A stretch of 6,210 bases of DNA from Chloroflexota bacterium (GTDB lineage Bacteria > Chloroflexota > Dehalococcoidia > Lucifugimonadales > UBA3495): positions 1-6,210 of the forward strand of contig JAPPJA010000420.1 of NCBI GenBank assembly GCA_028874675.1, written 5' to 3'. Positions 1-5,844 of the stretch are shown here, one piece after another. The position numbers and the translations under genes are program-made. A model generated the notes under the pieces. The model worked only from the letters and a program-made list of their open reading frames with translations. It had not been told where the DNA came from and ran no database searches. Position 1 is the stretch's first letter. Each line of letters begins with the position of its first letter.

Positions 1-28
1 GGGATTCTTCACTCCGTTCAGAATGACA
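1..28. repeat. Short dispersed-repeat-like motif (possible fragment at window edge)
   Basis: The first 28 bases contain an imperfect palindrome in which ATTCT (4-8) pairs with AGAAT (20-24). From general knowledge, phrases of the form GATTCTTC…TCAGAATGAC recur as short intergenic repeats in several bacterial genomes, including Chloroflexota. Only one copy is visible here and the left side is cut by the window edge, so the repeat status rests on recognition rather than on a second copy. Confidence 0.35.
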
Positions 29-170
29 AAGCCTGTAGCCAATAGACCTCTTTACTCTTGAATTTGTTGGAACAGATGATGACTATGCGCCCTACGAAGT
101 CGGGGGTATGACGGGTGTATGGGCAGGCAATTCCCTCAGCTCTGAACTGTTACGGGGCAAGGCCGCGGAA

Positions 171-199
171 TTGACAAGGAAGTTGGGGTCTGTTGAAAT
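171..199 (+). promoter_or_regulatory. Sigma70-like promoter for the BNR-repeat gene
   Basis: A perfect -35 box TTGACA (171-176) is followed by a 17-bp spacer and TGAAAT (194-199), which matches TATAAT at four of six positions. TGT (191-193) directly before it gives an extended -10 (TGn). Transcription would start near 206, about 37 nt before the ATG at 243. The location argues against the longer reading frame opening at 108, which would put the promoter inside the gene. Activity is inferred from sequence only. Confidence 0.5.
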
Positions 200-229
200 T
201 GGGCCATCACCGGACCGAATGCTGATTAT

Positions 230-234
230 GGAGG
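230..234 (+). promoter_or_regulatory. Ribosome binding site that selects the ATG at 243
   Basis: GGAGG lies 8 nt before the ATG at 243, which is close to ideal spacing. The alternative ATG at 108 has only a G-rich run (102-106) immediately before it. Codons between 108 and 242 also have visibly lower third-position GC (about 60% by hand count) than the body of the gene, which supports 243 as the true start. Confidence 0.7.
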
Positions 235-242
235 CGAGCGTT

Positions 243-1226
243 ATGGCAGGCAGGACATTCATCTACGTCGGGGCCGAGGCCGATGGCCTCTATCGCAAGG
301 AGGCGGGCGATTCCCGCTGGGAGAAGCTGGCCAGGGGTATGCCGCCCTCCCCGCAGGTACGCGCCATAGTCGTGCACCCCGAAGACTCCAGCACCATCTT
401 CGTCGGTACCCAGCGCGGCATCTACCGCTCCAGGGATGGCGGCGACAGCTTCGAGCGCATGAACCTGACCGAGGGCCGCATCGTCTGGTCCATCAAGTTC
501 CATCCCCATGACCCCAGCATCATGTTCCTGGGCACCGAGGGCTCCGAGGTATTCAAGAGCACGGATGGCGGCGAGAACTGGGAGTACCTGTCCACCGTAT
601 CCAACCCTGATGCCGTGCAGATGGCCTTTGCCACCCGCATCCTGGGCATCGGCATCGAGGCCAGCGATACCAACCAGATGTACGCCGCCCTGGAAGTCGG
701 CGGCGCCGCCCACAGTTCCGACGGCGGCAAGACCTGGACCATCGTCAACAGTGTTTTTGAAGGCGACGTGGACCTTCTGGACCTGCACGGCGTAACCGTT
801 GGTGTTGACGAGTCCGTGTTCATTTCCAACCGCACCGGCGTCTGGCGCTCCCGGGACCGCGGCCGGACCTGGGACGACCTCAAATTCGAGGACTTCTCCA
901 ACATCCGCTACTCTCGCGGCGTCGAGGTTGCTCCCAACGACCCCAGCACCCTCTACGCCTGCGTCGGCCTGAACTTCGGCAGCGAAGAGGGCGGCATCCT
1001 CCGCTCCACCGACGGCGGCAACAGCTGGAGCAGGTTCGACCAGGGCATTGCGCCGTCCAGCACCACCTTCGGCATCGCCGTAAACGATCGCGCTCCCGAG
1101 CAGGTGTACTTCTGCACTCGCAAGGGCCAGGTGTTCGGCACCCACGACGGCGGCGCCACCTGGCAGGGCCACGACCTTCCCGAGATTGCCGCCAACGTCA
1201 AGGCCATCGCCTGCACCTCGGCCTAG
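243..1226 (+). CDS. BNR/Asp-box repeat beta-propeller protein (WD40/YVTN/BNR-like, sialidase-fold)
   Basis: A 327-residue protein built almost entirely of propeller blades. Six Asp-box motifs (S-x-D-x-G-x-x-W/F) are visible at residues 63-70 (SRDGGDSF), 106-113 (STDGGENW), 158-165 (SSDGGKTW), 203-210 (SRDRGRTW), 255-262 (STDGGNSW) and 300-307 (THDGGATW). A degenerate one lies at 19-26, so seven blades are likely. Motif spacing alternates at about 43-52 residues, and blades carry the usual V-x-x-I-x-x-x-P…I/Y-x-G/A-T strand pattern before each box. I see no signal peptide or membrane segment, so the protein is probably cytoplasmic. The Arg-Ile-Pro signature of true sialidases is not evident, so hydrolase activity should not be assumed; a binding or scaffold role is equally possible. 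The start at 243 is chosen from the RBS and promoter; an open in-frame extension reaches back to 39. The gene stands alone, ending directly against a foldback repeat. Confidence 0.82.
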   Translation: MAGRTFIYVGAEADGLYRKEAGDSRWEKLARGMPPSPQVRAIVVHPEDSSTIFVGTQRGIYRSRDGGDSFERMNLTEGRIVWSIKFHPHDPSIMFLGTEGSEVFKSTDGGENWEYLSTVSNPDAVQMAFATRILGIGIEASDTNQMYAALEVGGAAHSSDGGKTWTIVNSVFEGDVDLLDLHGVTVGVDESVFISNRTGVWRSRDRGRTWDDLKFEDFSNIRYSRGVEVAPNDPSTLYACVGLNFGSEEGGILRSTDGGNSWSRFDQGIAPSSTTFGIAVNDRAPEQVYFCTRKGQVFGTHDGGATWQGHDLPEIAANVKAIACTSA

Positions 1227-1358
1227 GGGCTGTCGTCAAATTGAAAACCGAAGCTTTACAGCCGACCATTTCGTCGTTCCCGCGAAGGCGGGAACCTCGC
1301 CGGCTGTAGTCAAGATTCCTCCTGTTTCAAGCATGACGGGCCAATTTGACGACACTCC
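1227..1358. repeat. Foldback (MITE/REP-like) intergenic element, copy 1
   Basis: A nested palindrome begins immediately after the stop codon of the BNR gene. The ends are a perfect 13-bp inverted repeat, TGTCGTCAAATTG (1231-1243) and CAATTTGACGACA (1342-1354), with partial pairing continuing outward through GGG (1227-1229). Inside are a perfect 8-bp stem, TACAGCCG (1257-1264) with CGGCTGTA (1301-1308), and within that a perfect 8-bp hairpin, GTTCCCGC (1276-1283), loop GAAG, GCGGGAAC (1288-1295). There is no coding sequence, and I found no clear target-site duplication. A related copy lies at 3689-3844; the first 19 bases (1227-1245) are identical to 3692-3710. The likely nature is a non-autonomous dispersed repeat that folds when transcribed. 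Confidence 0.75.
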
Positions 1359-1620
1359 CTGGCTGCTCCGCGTCAGGTTCCTTAATTGATTTTCGAAGGG
1401 TCGCCCAATTTGGGCGGCTCTTCATTTTCCCCACAGGCCCTTCCCGGTTCGCCTCCAATCCTCCAGTACGGTATGCGCACCGGTTGCCGCTGCTGCGCTA
1501 TCCCCCCCGAACAGAAGGGTTGCGAAAAGCATTCGTAATAAATCCTGCAGCAATCCCTTTCCTTCTCCCGGCTGCCTGCCACGCCCCAAAGACCGGCTCA
1601 AATGGCGTTGCGATGCAGGA
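1359..1620. other. Intergenic stretch, no gene seen
   Basis: No convincing gene, tRNA or repeat array is visible here. Short open frames cross it on both strands, but none shows a ribosome site, a recognisable domain, or the high third-position GC of the flanking genes. It contains a weak terminator-like hairpin (1402-1416) and a run of seven C (1502-1508). It separates the BNR gene and its repeat from the promoter of the transporter genes. Confidence 0.6.
1402..1428 (+). terminator. Possible weak intrinsic terminator
   Basis: CGCCCA (1402-1407) and TGGGCG (1411-1416) form a perfect 6-bp stem with a 3-nt loop, followed by a T-enriched but interrupted tract (CTCTTCATTTT, ending at 1428). It lies about 175 nt after the BNR gene stop and before the next promoter, a reasonable place for transcription to end. 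The short stem and interrupted T-run make this a tentative call. Confidence 0.3.
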
Positions 1621-1650
1621 TTGACATTACCCTTTTCAGGTGTGTAGAGT
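1621..1650 (+). promoter_or_regulatory. Sigma70-like promoter for the transporter genes
   Basis: A perfect -35 box TTGACA (1621-1626) is followed after 18 bp by TAGAGT (1645-1650), which matches TATAAT at four of six positions, including the first T, the second A and the final T. The expected start of transcription is near 1657, giving a leader of about 175 nt before the binding-protein ATG at 1832. No operator-like palindrome overlaps it that I can defend. Confidence 0.5.
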
Positions 1651-1656
1651 TGCTCA

Positions 1657-1831
1657 ACTATTATTGCAGGGCTTGAATTTGCGCTCCTTCGCAATCGCCG
1701 TTTCCGGATTGCAGCATGATTCGGCAGGTTGCCGGGCCGGATGACCAGTGAGGCAGTTGCGCCAACGCGAGCCTGACAGTACAGGGCCGGTACCAGGTCC
1801 ACCACCCATAACAGAGGAGGCGCACAGAGAC
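1657..1831 (+). other. Long 5' leader of the binding-protein gene
   Basis: This is the inferred untranslated leader between the predicted transcription start and the ATG at 1832. It contains two small hairpins: TTGCG/CGCAA (1679-1683 with 1690-1694, loop of 6) and CGGCA/TGCCG (1722-1726 with 1730-1734, loop of 3). I do not recognise a known riboswitch class. A GTG at 1748 opens the same frame as the gene but lacks a good ribosome site, and starting there would put 28 extra residues before the signal peptide. Confidence 0.35.
1813..1820 (+). promoter_or_regulatory. Ribosome binding site that selects the ATG at 1832
   Basis: AGAGGAGG is an almost perfect anti-16S match, 11 nt before the ATG at 1832, slightly longer than ideal spacing. 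It fixes the start so that the signal peptide sits at the very N-terminus of the product. Confidence 0.7.
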
Positions 1832-3682
1832 ATGGTAAGTAACCAGTATGCCCGGGCATTCAGGCTTGTCCTATTTTCCGCAGCATTGCTTATCATTGTG
1901 GCCCTGGCCTGCGGAACGTCGGCGCCTGAAGCCGCCCCGGCCCCTGACACCGGGTCCACCTCCCAGCAGGCGACCACCCAGCAATCTTCCCAGCCGGCCA
2001 CGGGCCAGGAAGCCGCTCCCCAGCAGCAGGCCAGCTCCGGGCAGGGCCAAAGCCCCGCTCAGGACTCCGCCCCGCCTCCTACCAGAGTTCTGGCGGCTGC
2101 CACCGCAACTCCGCTGCCGCCGGCCATCCAGGCCGAACCCAGCGCAGATGCCACCGAGGGCTTTGTTGACTTTGACATCAAGGACCCGGTCATTGACCCC
2201 GACCGCTCCAGGCAGTCCGAGGGCAAGATGGTCCTCGCCTACCACACCGCCCTCAGCCCCAAGTGGTCGGATCCCCAGGTGGCCCCGGCTTCGCGCACCC
2301 CGTACTCGGCCTTCCTGCAGAATGTATTCGATCCCCTGATTGGGGCCATGCCCAACGGCCGGTTCGTTTACCTGCTGGCTGAAGACCTGGAGATGACCGA
2401 CGACTTCAAGAAGGCCACCTTCCGGCTCAGGGAAGGGATTACCTTCCACAACGGCGAACCCGTCACCACCGAAGACGTCAAGTTCTCCTACGAGAACTAC
2501 TCCGGCGCCAACGCCGACATCTACCAGGATAAGACCGAGCGCATTGAAATAGTGGATGAACGCACCATAACCTTCTATTTCAAGGAGTCGTTCATTGACT
2601 TCCTGGAGCTGTACGGCTCCGAAGCCTCGGGCGCCGGATTCATAGTGCCGAAAGCCTATTACCAGGAAGTGGGGCCGGAAGGATTTATCGAGGCGCCCAT
2701 TGGCGCAGGCCCCTATAAGATCGTGGGCCAGACCACCGGCCAGTCCGTGATCATGGAAGCCTACGAGGACTACTGGCGCAAGGTGCCCAACATCAAGACT
2801 ATCGAGACCAAGGGCGTCCCCGAACTGGCCTCCAGGGTCGCTGCCCTGAAGACCGGAGAGGTGGACGTGGCCTACTTCGTCACCGGAGCCCTCCTCCAGG
2901 ATGCCATCGAAGACCCCAACATCCAGGTGGACCCCAACAACTCGGCTCCCTTCTGGCTGTTCTTCCCCGGCTACGAAGATCCGGCCAACCCCTTCCACGA
3001 CAAGCGGGTCCGCGAGGCCGTAAGCCTGGCAATGGACCGCGAGTTCCTGTCGGCCACGGAAACCCAGAGTCTCGCTATTCCCACGGGGAACTTTATTCCC
3101 CCCGGAAAGGGTGACTACCTGGACCGGCCGGTACCGGAATACAACGTAGAAAAGGCCAGGCAGCTGATGGCCGAAGCCGGATATGCCGAAGGCTTTGAGA
3201 TTGACGCCTTCACCCCCTTCCCACCCGTATTCTCCCTGGCAGAGCGCATTATGGACTCCCTGCGGGAGATCGGAATCAAGAGCGAACTGAACGTGACCCA
3301 ACGTCCTGTTTTCCTGAGTATGCTGCGGGAGCACCGTGCCGGCTTCCCCGGCACCCAGATCGCCTTCTCCATTTCCACCGGCCCGCCCAATGCCGCCGGC
3401 TACTTCCGGGCCTTTGGCCTTTGCGAGCAGGGCTCTTCGGTGATCTGCGACGACCACATCGACGCCAGGATGGCCGAGTACGAAGCCAGCCTCGACCTGG
3501 AAGAGCGCTCTGCCATCGTCGAAGAGCTGCAGGCATATATCCTCGATGAGTACATTTTCGTGCCGGTGTACATCAACGCCTTCGCCATGGGCGCAGGCCC
3601 CAAGATCAAGGGTGATATTGCAGACTATTCAGTGGTATCCACGTCGCTGTTCCCGTATGAGGACATCGAGATAAACCCGTAA
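1832..3682 (+). CDS. ABC transporter substrate-binding lipoprotein, family 5 (peptide/nickel type)
   Basis: A 616-residue extracytoplasmic solute-binding protein. Residues 1-26 form a lipoprotein signal: basic R8 and R11, a hydrophobic stretch 12-26, then ALA before Cys27, the probable lipidation site. Residues 28 to about 105 are a low-complexity Pro/Ala/Gln/Ser/Thr tether. The SBP_bac_5 core follows (about 130-590), with family landmarks: R-x-G-I-T-F-H-N-G-E-P (200-210) leading to T-x-E-D-V-K-F-S-Y (212-220), G-A-G-P-Y-K (291-296), D-Y-W near 313-315, L-K-T-G-E-V-D-V (339-346) and D-K-R-V-R-E-A-V-S-L-A-M-D-R (390-403). The family captures oligopeptides, nickel chelates or other solutes and hands them to a Dpp/Opp-type permease pair; the actual substrate cannot be read from sequence. 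Two further cysteines, C531 and C539, could form a disulfide. It leads the transporter cluster, with its own promoter upstream and a repeat 6 nt after its stop. Confidence 0.93.
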   Translation: MVSNQYARAFRLVLFSAALLIIVALACGTSAPEAAPAPDTGSTSQQATTQQSSQPATGQEAAPQQQASSGQGQSPAQDSAPPPTRVLAAATATPLPPAIQAEPSADATEGFVDFDIKDPVIDPDRSRQSEGKMVLAYHTALSPKWSDPQVAPASRTPYSAFLQNVFDPLIGAMPNGRFVYLLAEDLEMTDDFKKATFRLREGITFHNGEPVTTEDVKFSYENYSGANADIYQDKTERIEIVDERTITFYFKESFIDFLELYGSEASGAGFIVPKAYYQEVGPEGFIEAPIGAGPYKIVGQTTGQSVIMEAYEDYWRKVPNIKTIETKGVPELASRVAALKTGEVDVAYFVTGALLQDAIEDPNIQVDPNNSAPFWLFFPGYEDPANPFHDKRVREAVSLAMDREFLSATETQSLAIPTGNFIPPGKGDYLDRPVPEYNVEKARQLMAEAGYAEGFEIDAFTPFPPVFSLAERIMDSLREIGIKSELNVTQRPVFLSMLREHRAGFPGTQIAFSISTGPPNAAGYFRAFGLCEQGSSVICDDHIDARMAEYEASLDLEERSAIVEELQAYILDEYIFVPVYINAFAMGAGPKIKGDIADYSVVSTSLFPYEDIEINP

Positions 3683-3688
3683 GGTTCG

Positions 3689-3844
3689 CCAGGGCTGTCG
3701 TCAAATTGAAGCTGTCGTCGCATTGAAGATCGGAGTATCCAGGCCCTCTGTTTTGTCGTGTCCCCGAAGGCGGGAACCCCAACGGCCTGGGTCACAATCC
3801 CCGCTGGCGCGGGAACGATGTGGATCATTTGACGGCGCCCCTGG
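3689..3844. repeat. Foldback (MITE/REP-like) intergenic element, copy 2
   Basis: A diverged relative of the element at 1227-1358, starting 6 nt after the binding-protein stop. The inverted ends are 3689-3706 and 3827-3844, matching at 15 of 18 positions. The left end is tandemly duplicated: GCTGTCGTCAAATTGAA (3694-3710) is followed directly by GCTGTCGTCGCATTGAA (3711-3727), with two differences. The middle stem is CCAGGCC (3739-3745) with GGCCTGG (3784-3790). Within it lies a decayed version of the central hairpin of copy 1 (about 3761-3777, sharing CGAAGGCGGGAACC). A further hairpin, CCCGC/GCGGG (3800-3804 with 3809-3813), lies in the right half. It has no coding capacity. It may protect the 3' end of the binding-protein message, which is inference. 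Confidence 0.75.
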
Positions 3845-3867
3845 AGTGAATGGGAAACCGTGACAGC

Positions 3868-3900
3868 CGCTTCCCACGGGGCGTCGCCCTCGGGGAAGCG
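3868..3900 (+). other. Strong bulged hairpin between binding-protein and permease genes
   Basis: CGCTTCCC (3868-3875) pairs perfectly with GGGAAGCG (3893-3900). Inside, CG (3877-3878) pairs with CG (3891-3892) and GGGC (3879-3882) with GCCC (3886-3889), closing on a GTC loop. The result is about 14 bp with single-base bulges at A3876 and T3890. No T-run follows, so it does not look like an intrinsic terminator. It lies 48 nt before the ribosome site of the permease gene and is a candidate mRNA processing or stability element. Confidence 0.55.
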
Positions 3901-3948
3901 CCATGGTTCCCCGGATCCAACCGGAGCTTTCCCTTCAGGCAGTAGCTC

Positions 3949-3953
3949 GGAGG
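3949..3953 (+). promoter_or_regulatory. Closely spaced ribosome site for the GTG start at 3958
   Basis: GGAGG stands only 4 nt before GTG 3958, shorter than the usual 5-9 nt. An in-frame TAG at 3943-3945 and the absence of another start codon between it and 3958 make this GTG the first possible start; the next in-frame ATG would remove the first membrane segment. A tight site plus a GTG codon suggests modest translation. Confidence 0.6.
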
Positions 3954-3957
3954 TACA

Positions 3958-4893
3958 GTGAAGACCTTTATCGCCAAGAGGCTTCTCTCCAGCCTGGTAA
4001 CCCTGCTGGTGTTGAGCATGATCATATTCGCCCTGGTGCGCGCCTCGGGCAACCCCGCCGAGCTTCTGTACGAATATCCCGGGGCACGGGAAGAGGACAT
4101 TGCCAGGCAGACCGAGGCGTGGGGGCTCAACAAGTCCTGGCCGGAGCAGTACGCCTCCTTTGTCTGGAACATAGCCCGGTTCGACTACGGGGAATCGTTC
4201 CAGTATGGAACTTCGGTCCGGTCCCTCTACTTCGACCGTTTGCCTAACTCGTTGCTGCTGGCCTTCTGGGCCTTCCTCATCTCCATGGCCATCGGCATAC
4301 CGCTGGGGATAATGTCGGCCGTCAGGGTGGACTCCTGGTGGGACAGTTTCGGAAAGACCTTCGCCCTGCTGGGACTGTCGGTGCCCTCCTTCTTTGTTGC
4401 CTTATTGCTGGTGCTGTTATTCGGCGTCAAGCTGGAATGGCTGCCCTTCCTGGGCAAGCCGGACAGCTTCTTTGACTGGCGGCATCTGGTGTTGCCGTCC
4501 CTGGCCCTGGGCTGGTTCTTCTCCGGGGCCATGCTCCGGCTGACCAGGTCCAGCATGCTGGAAGTCCTGGGCAGTGAATACATCAAGCTTTGCCGCCTCA
4601 AGGGCCTGCCCGAGACCGTGGTTATCGTCAAGCATGCCCTGAGAAATTCCTTCATTCCGGTGCTCACCCTGGCCGCCGTAAACCTGGTGGTGATGATCAA
4701 CGTGGCGGTGGTGGTGGAGGTCGTATTCTCCTGGCCCGGCATCGGACGTCTGCTCTATGACGGCCTGATCAATCGGGACTTCCCCCTGGTCCAGGGCGTG
4801 GTGGTTATGGCCGGCGTTATGATAGTGGGCACCAACTTCGTGGTGGATGTTCTTTACGGTTACCTCGACCCCCGAATTCGACTGACCCGGTAG
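3958..4893 (+). CDS. dppB: ABC transporter permease, DppB/OppB family
   Basis: A 311-residue inner-membrane permease, the usual length for the DppB family. It starts at GTG with the typical basic N-terminus followed by a first membrane helix (about 9-28). A periplasmic segment of about 70 residues follows, then five more hydrophobic segments near 99-120, 133-157, 176-193, 231-257 and 276-299. The cytoplasmic coupling (EAA) loop is at about 208-230, with Y-I-K-L-C-R-L-K-G-L then H-A-L-R-N; the usual Ala is Cys212 here. The family signature E-x-V-F-S-W-P-G-I-G-R-L (254-265) and the ending Y-L-D-P-R-I-R (302-308) are intact. It would pair with the permease encoded 24 nt downstream. The symbol denotes the family; peptide specificity is not demonstrated and Opp-, Nik- or Gsi-type substrates are possible. 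Confidence 0.93.
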   Translation: MKTFIAKRLLSSLVTLLVLSMIIFALVRASGNPAELLYEYPGAREEDIARQTEAWGLNKSWPEQYASFVWNIARFDYGESFQYGTSVRSLYFDRLPNSLLLAFWAFLISMAIGIPLGIMSAVRVDSWWDSFGKTFALLGLSVPSFFVALLLVLLFGVKLEWLPFLGKPDSFFDWRHLVLPSLALGWFFSGAMLRLTRSSMLEVLGSEYIKLCRLKGLPETVVIVKHALRNSFIPVLTLAAVNLVVMINVAVVVEVVFSWPGIGRLLYDGLINRDFPLVQGVVVMAGVMIVGTNFVVDVLYGYLDPRIRLTR

Positions 4894-4917
4894 CTTTCAG
4901 CATAGGTAGGTTGCGAT

Positions 4918-5829
4918 ATGGCAAGTGACCAGATATTAGTTACTTCTCCTCCCTCGGGGGTGGAGCAGGTATCCGCGGTGGCCCACAGGTCTCTGTCGCT
5001 TTTGAGAGAGGCGCCGAAGCTGCCTGTTGGCATAATCCTGTTTGTGGCCCTGGTAGCAATATTTGCGCCATTGCTGGCCCCTCACGACGCGGAAACGTCG
5101 GTCAAACCCATCAAGATTTTCGCTCCGGCGATTTACGCCGGCGGAACGTGGGATACGGCCCTGGGCACCGACTTCCAGGGGCGTGATATCCTCAGCCGCC
5201 TGATTTATGGGGCCAGGACCTCCCTGATCATCGGGCTGCTGGGAACGGTATTCGCCGGAATGCTCGGCGTAACGCTGGGAATTGTCTCGGGCTACATGGG
5301 CGGCCTCTGGGACCAGGTAATTATGCGAATAACCGACGCCAAGCTGGCCTTGCCCTCCCTGGTCTTTGGCATTTTTCTGGCCGCCGTCCTCAGCCCCGGC
5401 CTGTGGACCATCATCCTGATCCTGATGATCGTCTTCTGGACCAGGTACGCCCGGGTCATTCGCGGTGAAGTCCTGAGCCTGCGCGAGCGGGACTTCGTCA
5501 AGCTGGCCGAGGTTACCGGCGCCGGTAAAATCCGCGTAATGTTCCGACACATCCTGCCCAACATAATGAATACGGCCATGGTCCTGTTCAGCCTTACCGT
5601 TGGTGTAGCCATCATCCTGGAGGCGTCCCTCAGTTTCCTTGGCGTTGGCGTCCCGCCGCCGACTCCCACCTGGGGCAACATGCTGGCGGATGCGCGACCA
5701 ACCCTGATTTCCGAACGCTGGACCCTGACCGTCGCCCCCGGCATCTGCATCATGCTCCTGGTGCTGGCCGCCAACCTTCTGGGCGACTGGATGCGGGTCC
5801 GCCTTGACCCCCAACTGAGAAACCGATGA
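4918..5829 (+). CDS. dppC: ABC transporter permease, DppC/OppC family
   Basis: A 303-residue partner permease starting 24 nt after the DppB-like gene, so the two are almost certainly co-transcribed. A purine-rich ribosome site, AGGTAGG (4904-4910), lies 7 nt before the ATG. A cytoplasmic N-terminal tail (1-35) leads into a first helix (36-55). The DppC landmark L-G-T-D-F-Q-G-R-D-I-L-S-R-L-I-Y-G-A-R (82-100) is nearly canonical. Further hydrophobic segments lie near 102-125, 145-175 (two), 219-243 and 270-289. The EAA coupling loop is at about 191-215, R-D-F-V-K-L-A-E-V-T-G-A-G ending R-H-I-L-P-N. The signature F-L-G-V-G-V-P-P-P-x-P-x-W-G (240-253) and the end N-L-L-G-D-W-x-R-x-R-L-D-P (286-298) are complete. 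As above, the substrate is unknown. Confidence 0.94.
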   Translation: MASDQILVTSPPSGVEQVSAVAHRSLSLLREAPKLPVGIILFVALVAIFAPLLAPHDAETSVKPIKIFAPAIYAGGTWDTALGTDFQGRDILSRLIYGARTSLIIGLLGTVFAGMLGVTLGIVSGYMGGLWDQVIMRITDAKLALPSLVFGIFLAAVLSPGLWTIILILMIVFWTRYARVIRGEVLSLRERDFVKLAEVTGAGKIRVMFRHILPNIMNTAMVLFSLTVGVAIILEASLSFLGVGVPPPTPTWGNMLADARPTLISERWTLTVAPGICIMLLVLAANLLGDWMRVRLDPQLRNR

Positions 5830-5844
5830 TGGCCGTTTCAGTAC

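Noticed and set aside
207..1172. Minus-strand open frame of 321 codons across the BNR gene
   Set aside because: Ala/Gly/Val-rich shadow of the Asp-box gene, with no ribosome site or domain.
1346..1374. Outward-reading TTGACG at the right end of copy 1 (also 3829-3834 in copy 2) as a promoter
   Set aside because: Neither has a plausible -10 box at 16-18 bp spacing; the sequence is part of the inverted end.
1346..1624. 92-codon + strand frame in the intergenic region
   Set aside because: It starts inside the foldback repeat, has no ribosome site, and has mixed codon use and no recognisable domain.
1422..1859. 145-codon minus-strand frame opposite the transporter promoter and leader
   Set aside because: No ribosome site, no domain, and it would overlap the promoter and the start of the binding-protein gene.
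1871..3457. Long minus-strand open frame of 528 codons across the binding-protein gene
   Set aside because: It is a mirror of the + strand gene caused by high third-position GC. The translation is Gly/Val/Leu-rich without recognisable domains, while the + strand shows clear family 5 motifs.
1227..3844. The two foldback copies as ends of a composite mobile element carrying the binding-protein gene
   Set aside because: Both copies are in direct orientation but diverged and individually complete. There is no transposase or matching target duplication, and the gene between them belongs with the permeases downstream.
3868..3900. Hairpin as an intrinsic terminator between binding protein and permease
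   Set aside because: No T-run follows the stem, and the downstream permease genes have no convincing promoter of their own, so read-through is needed.
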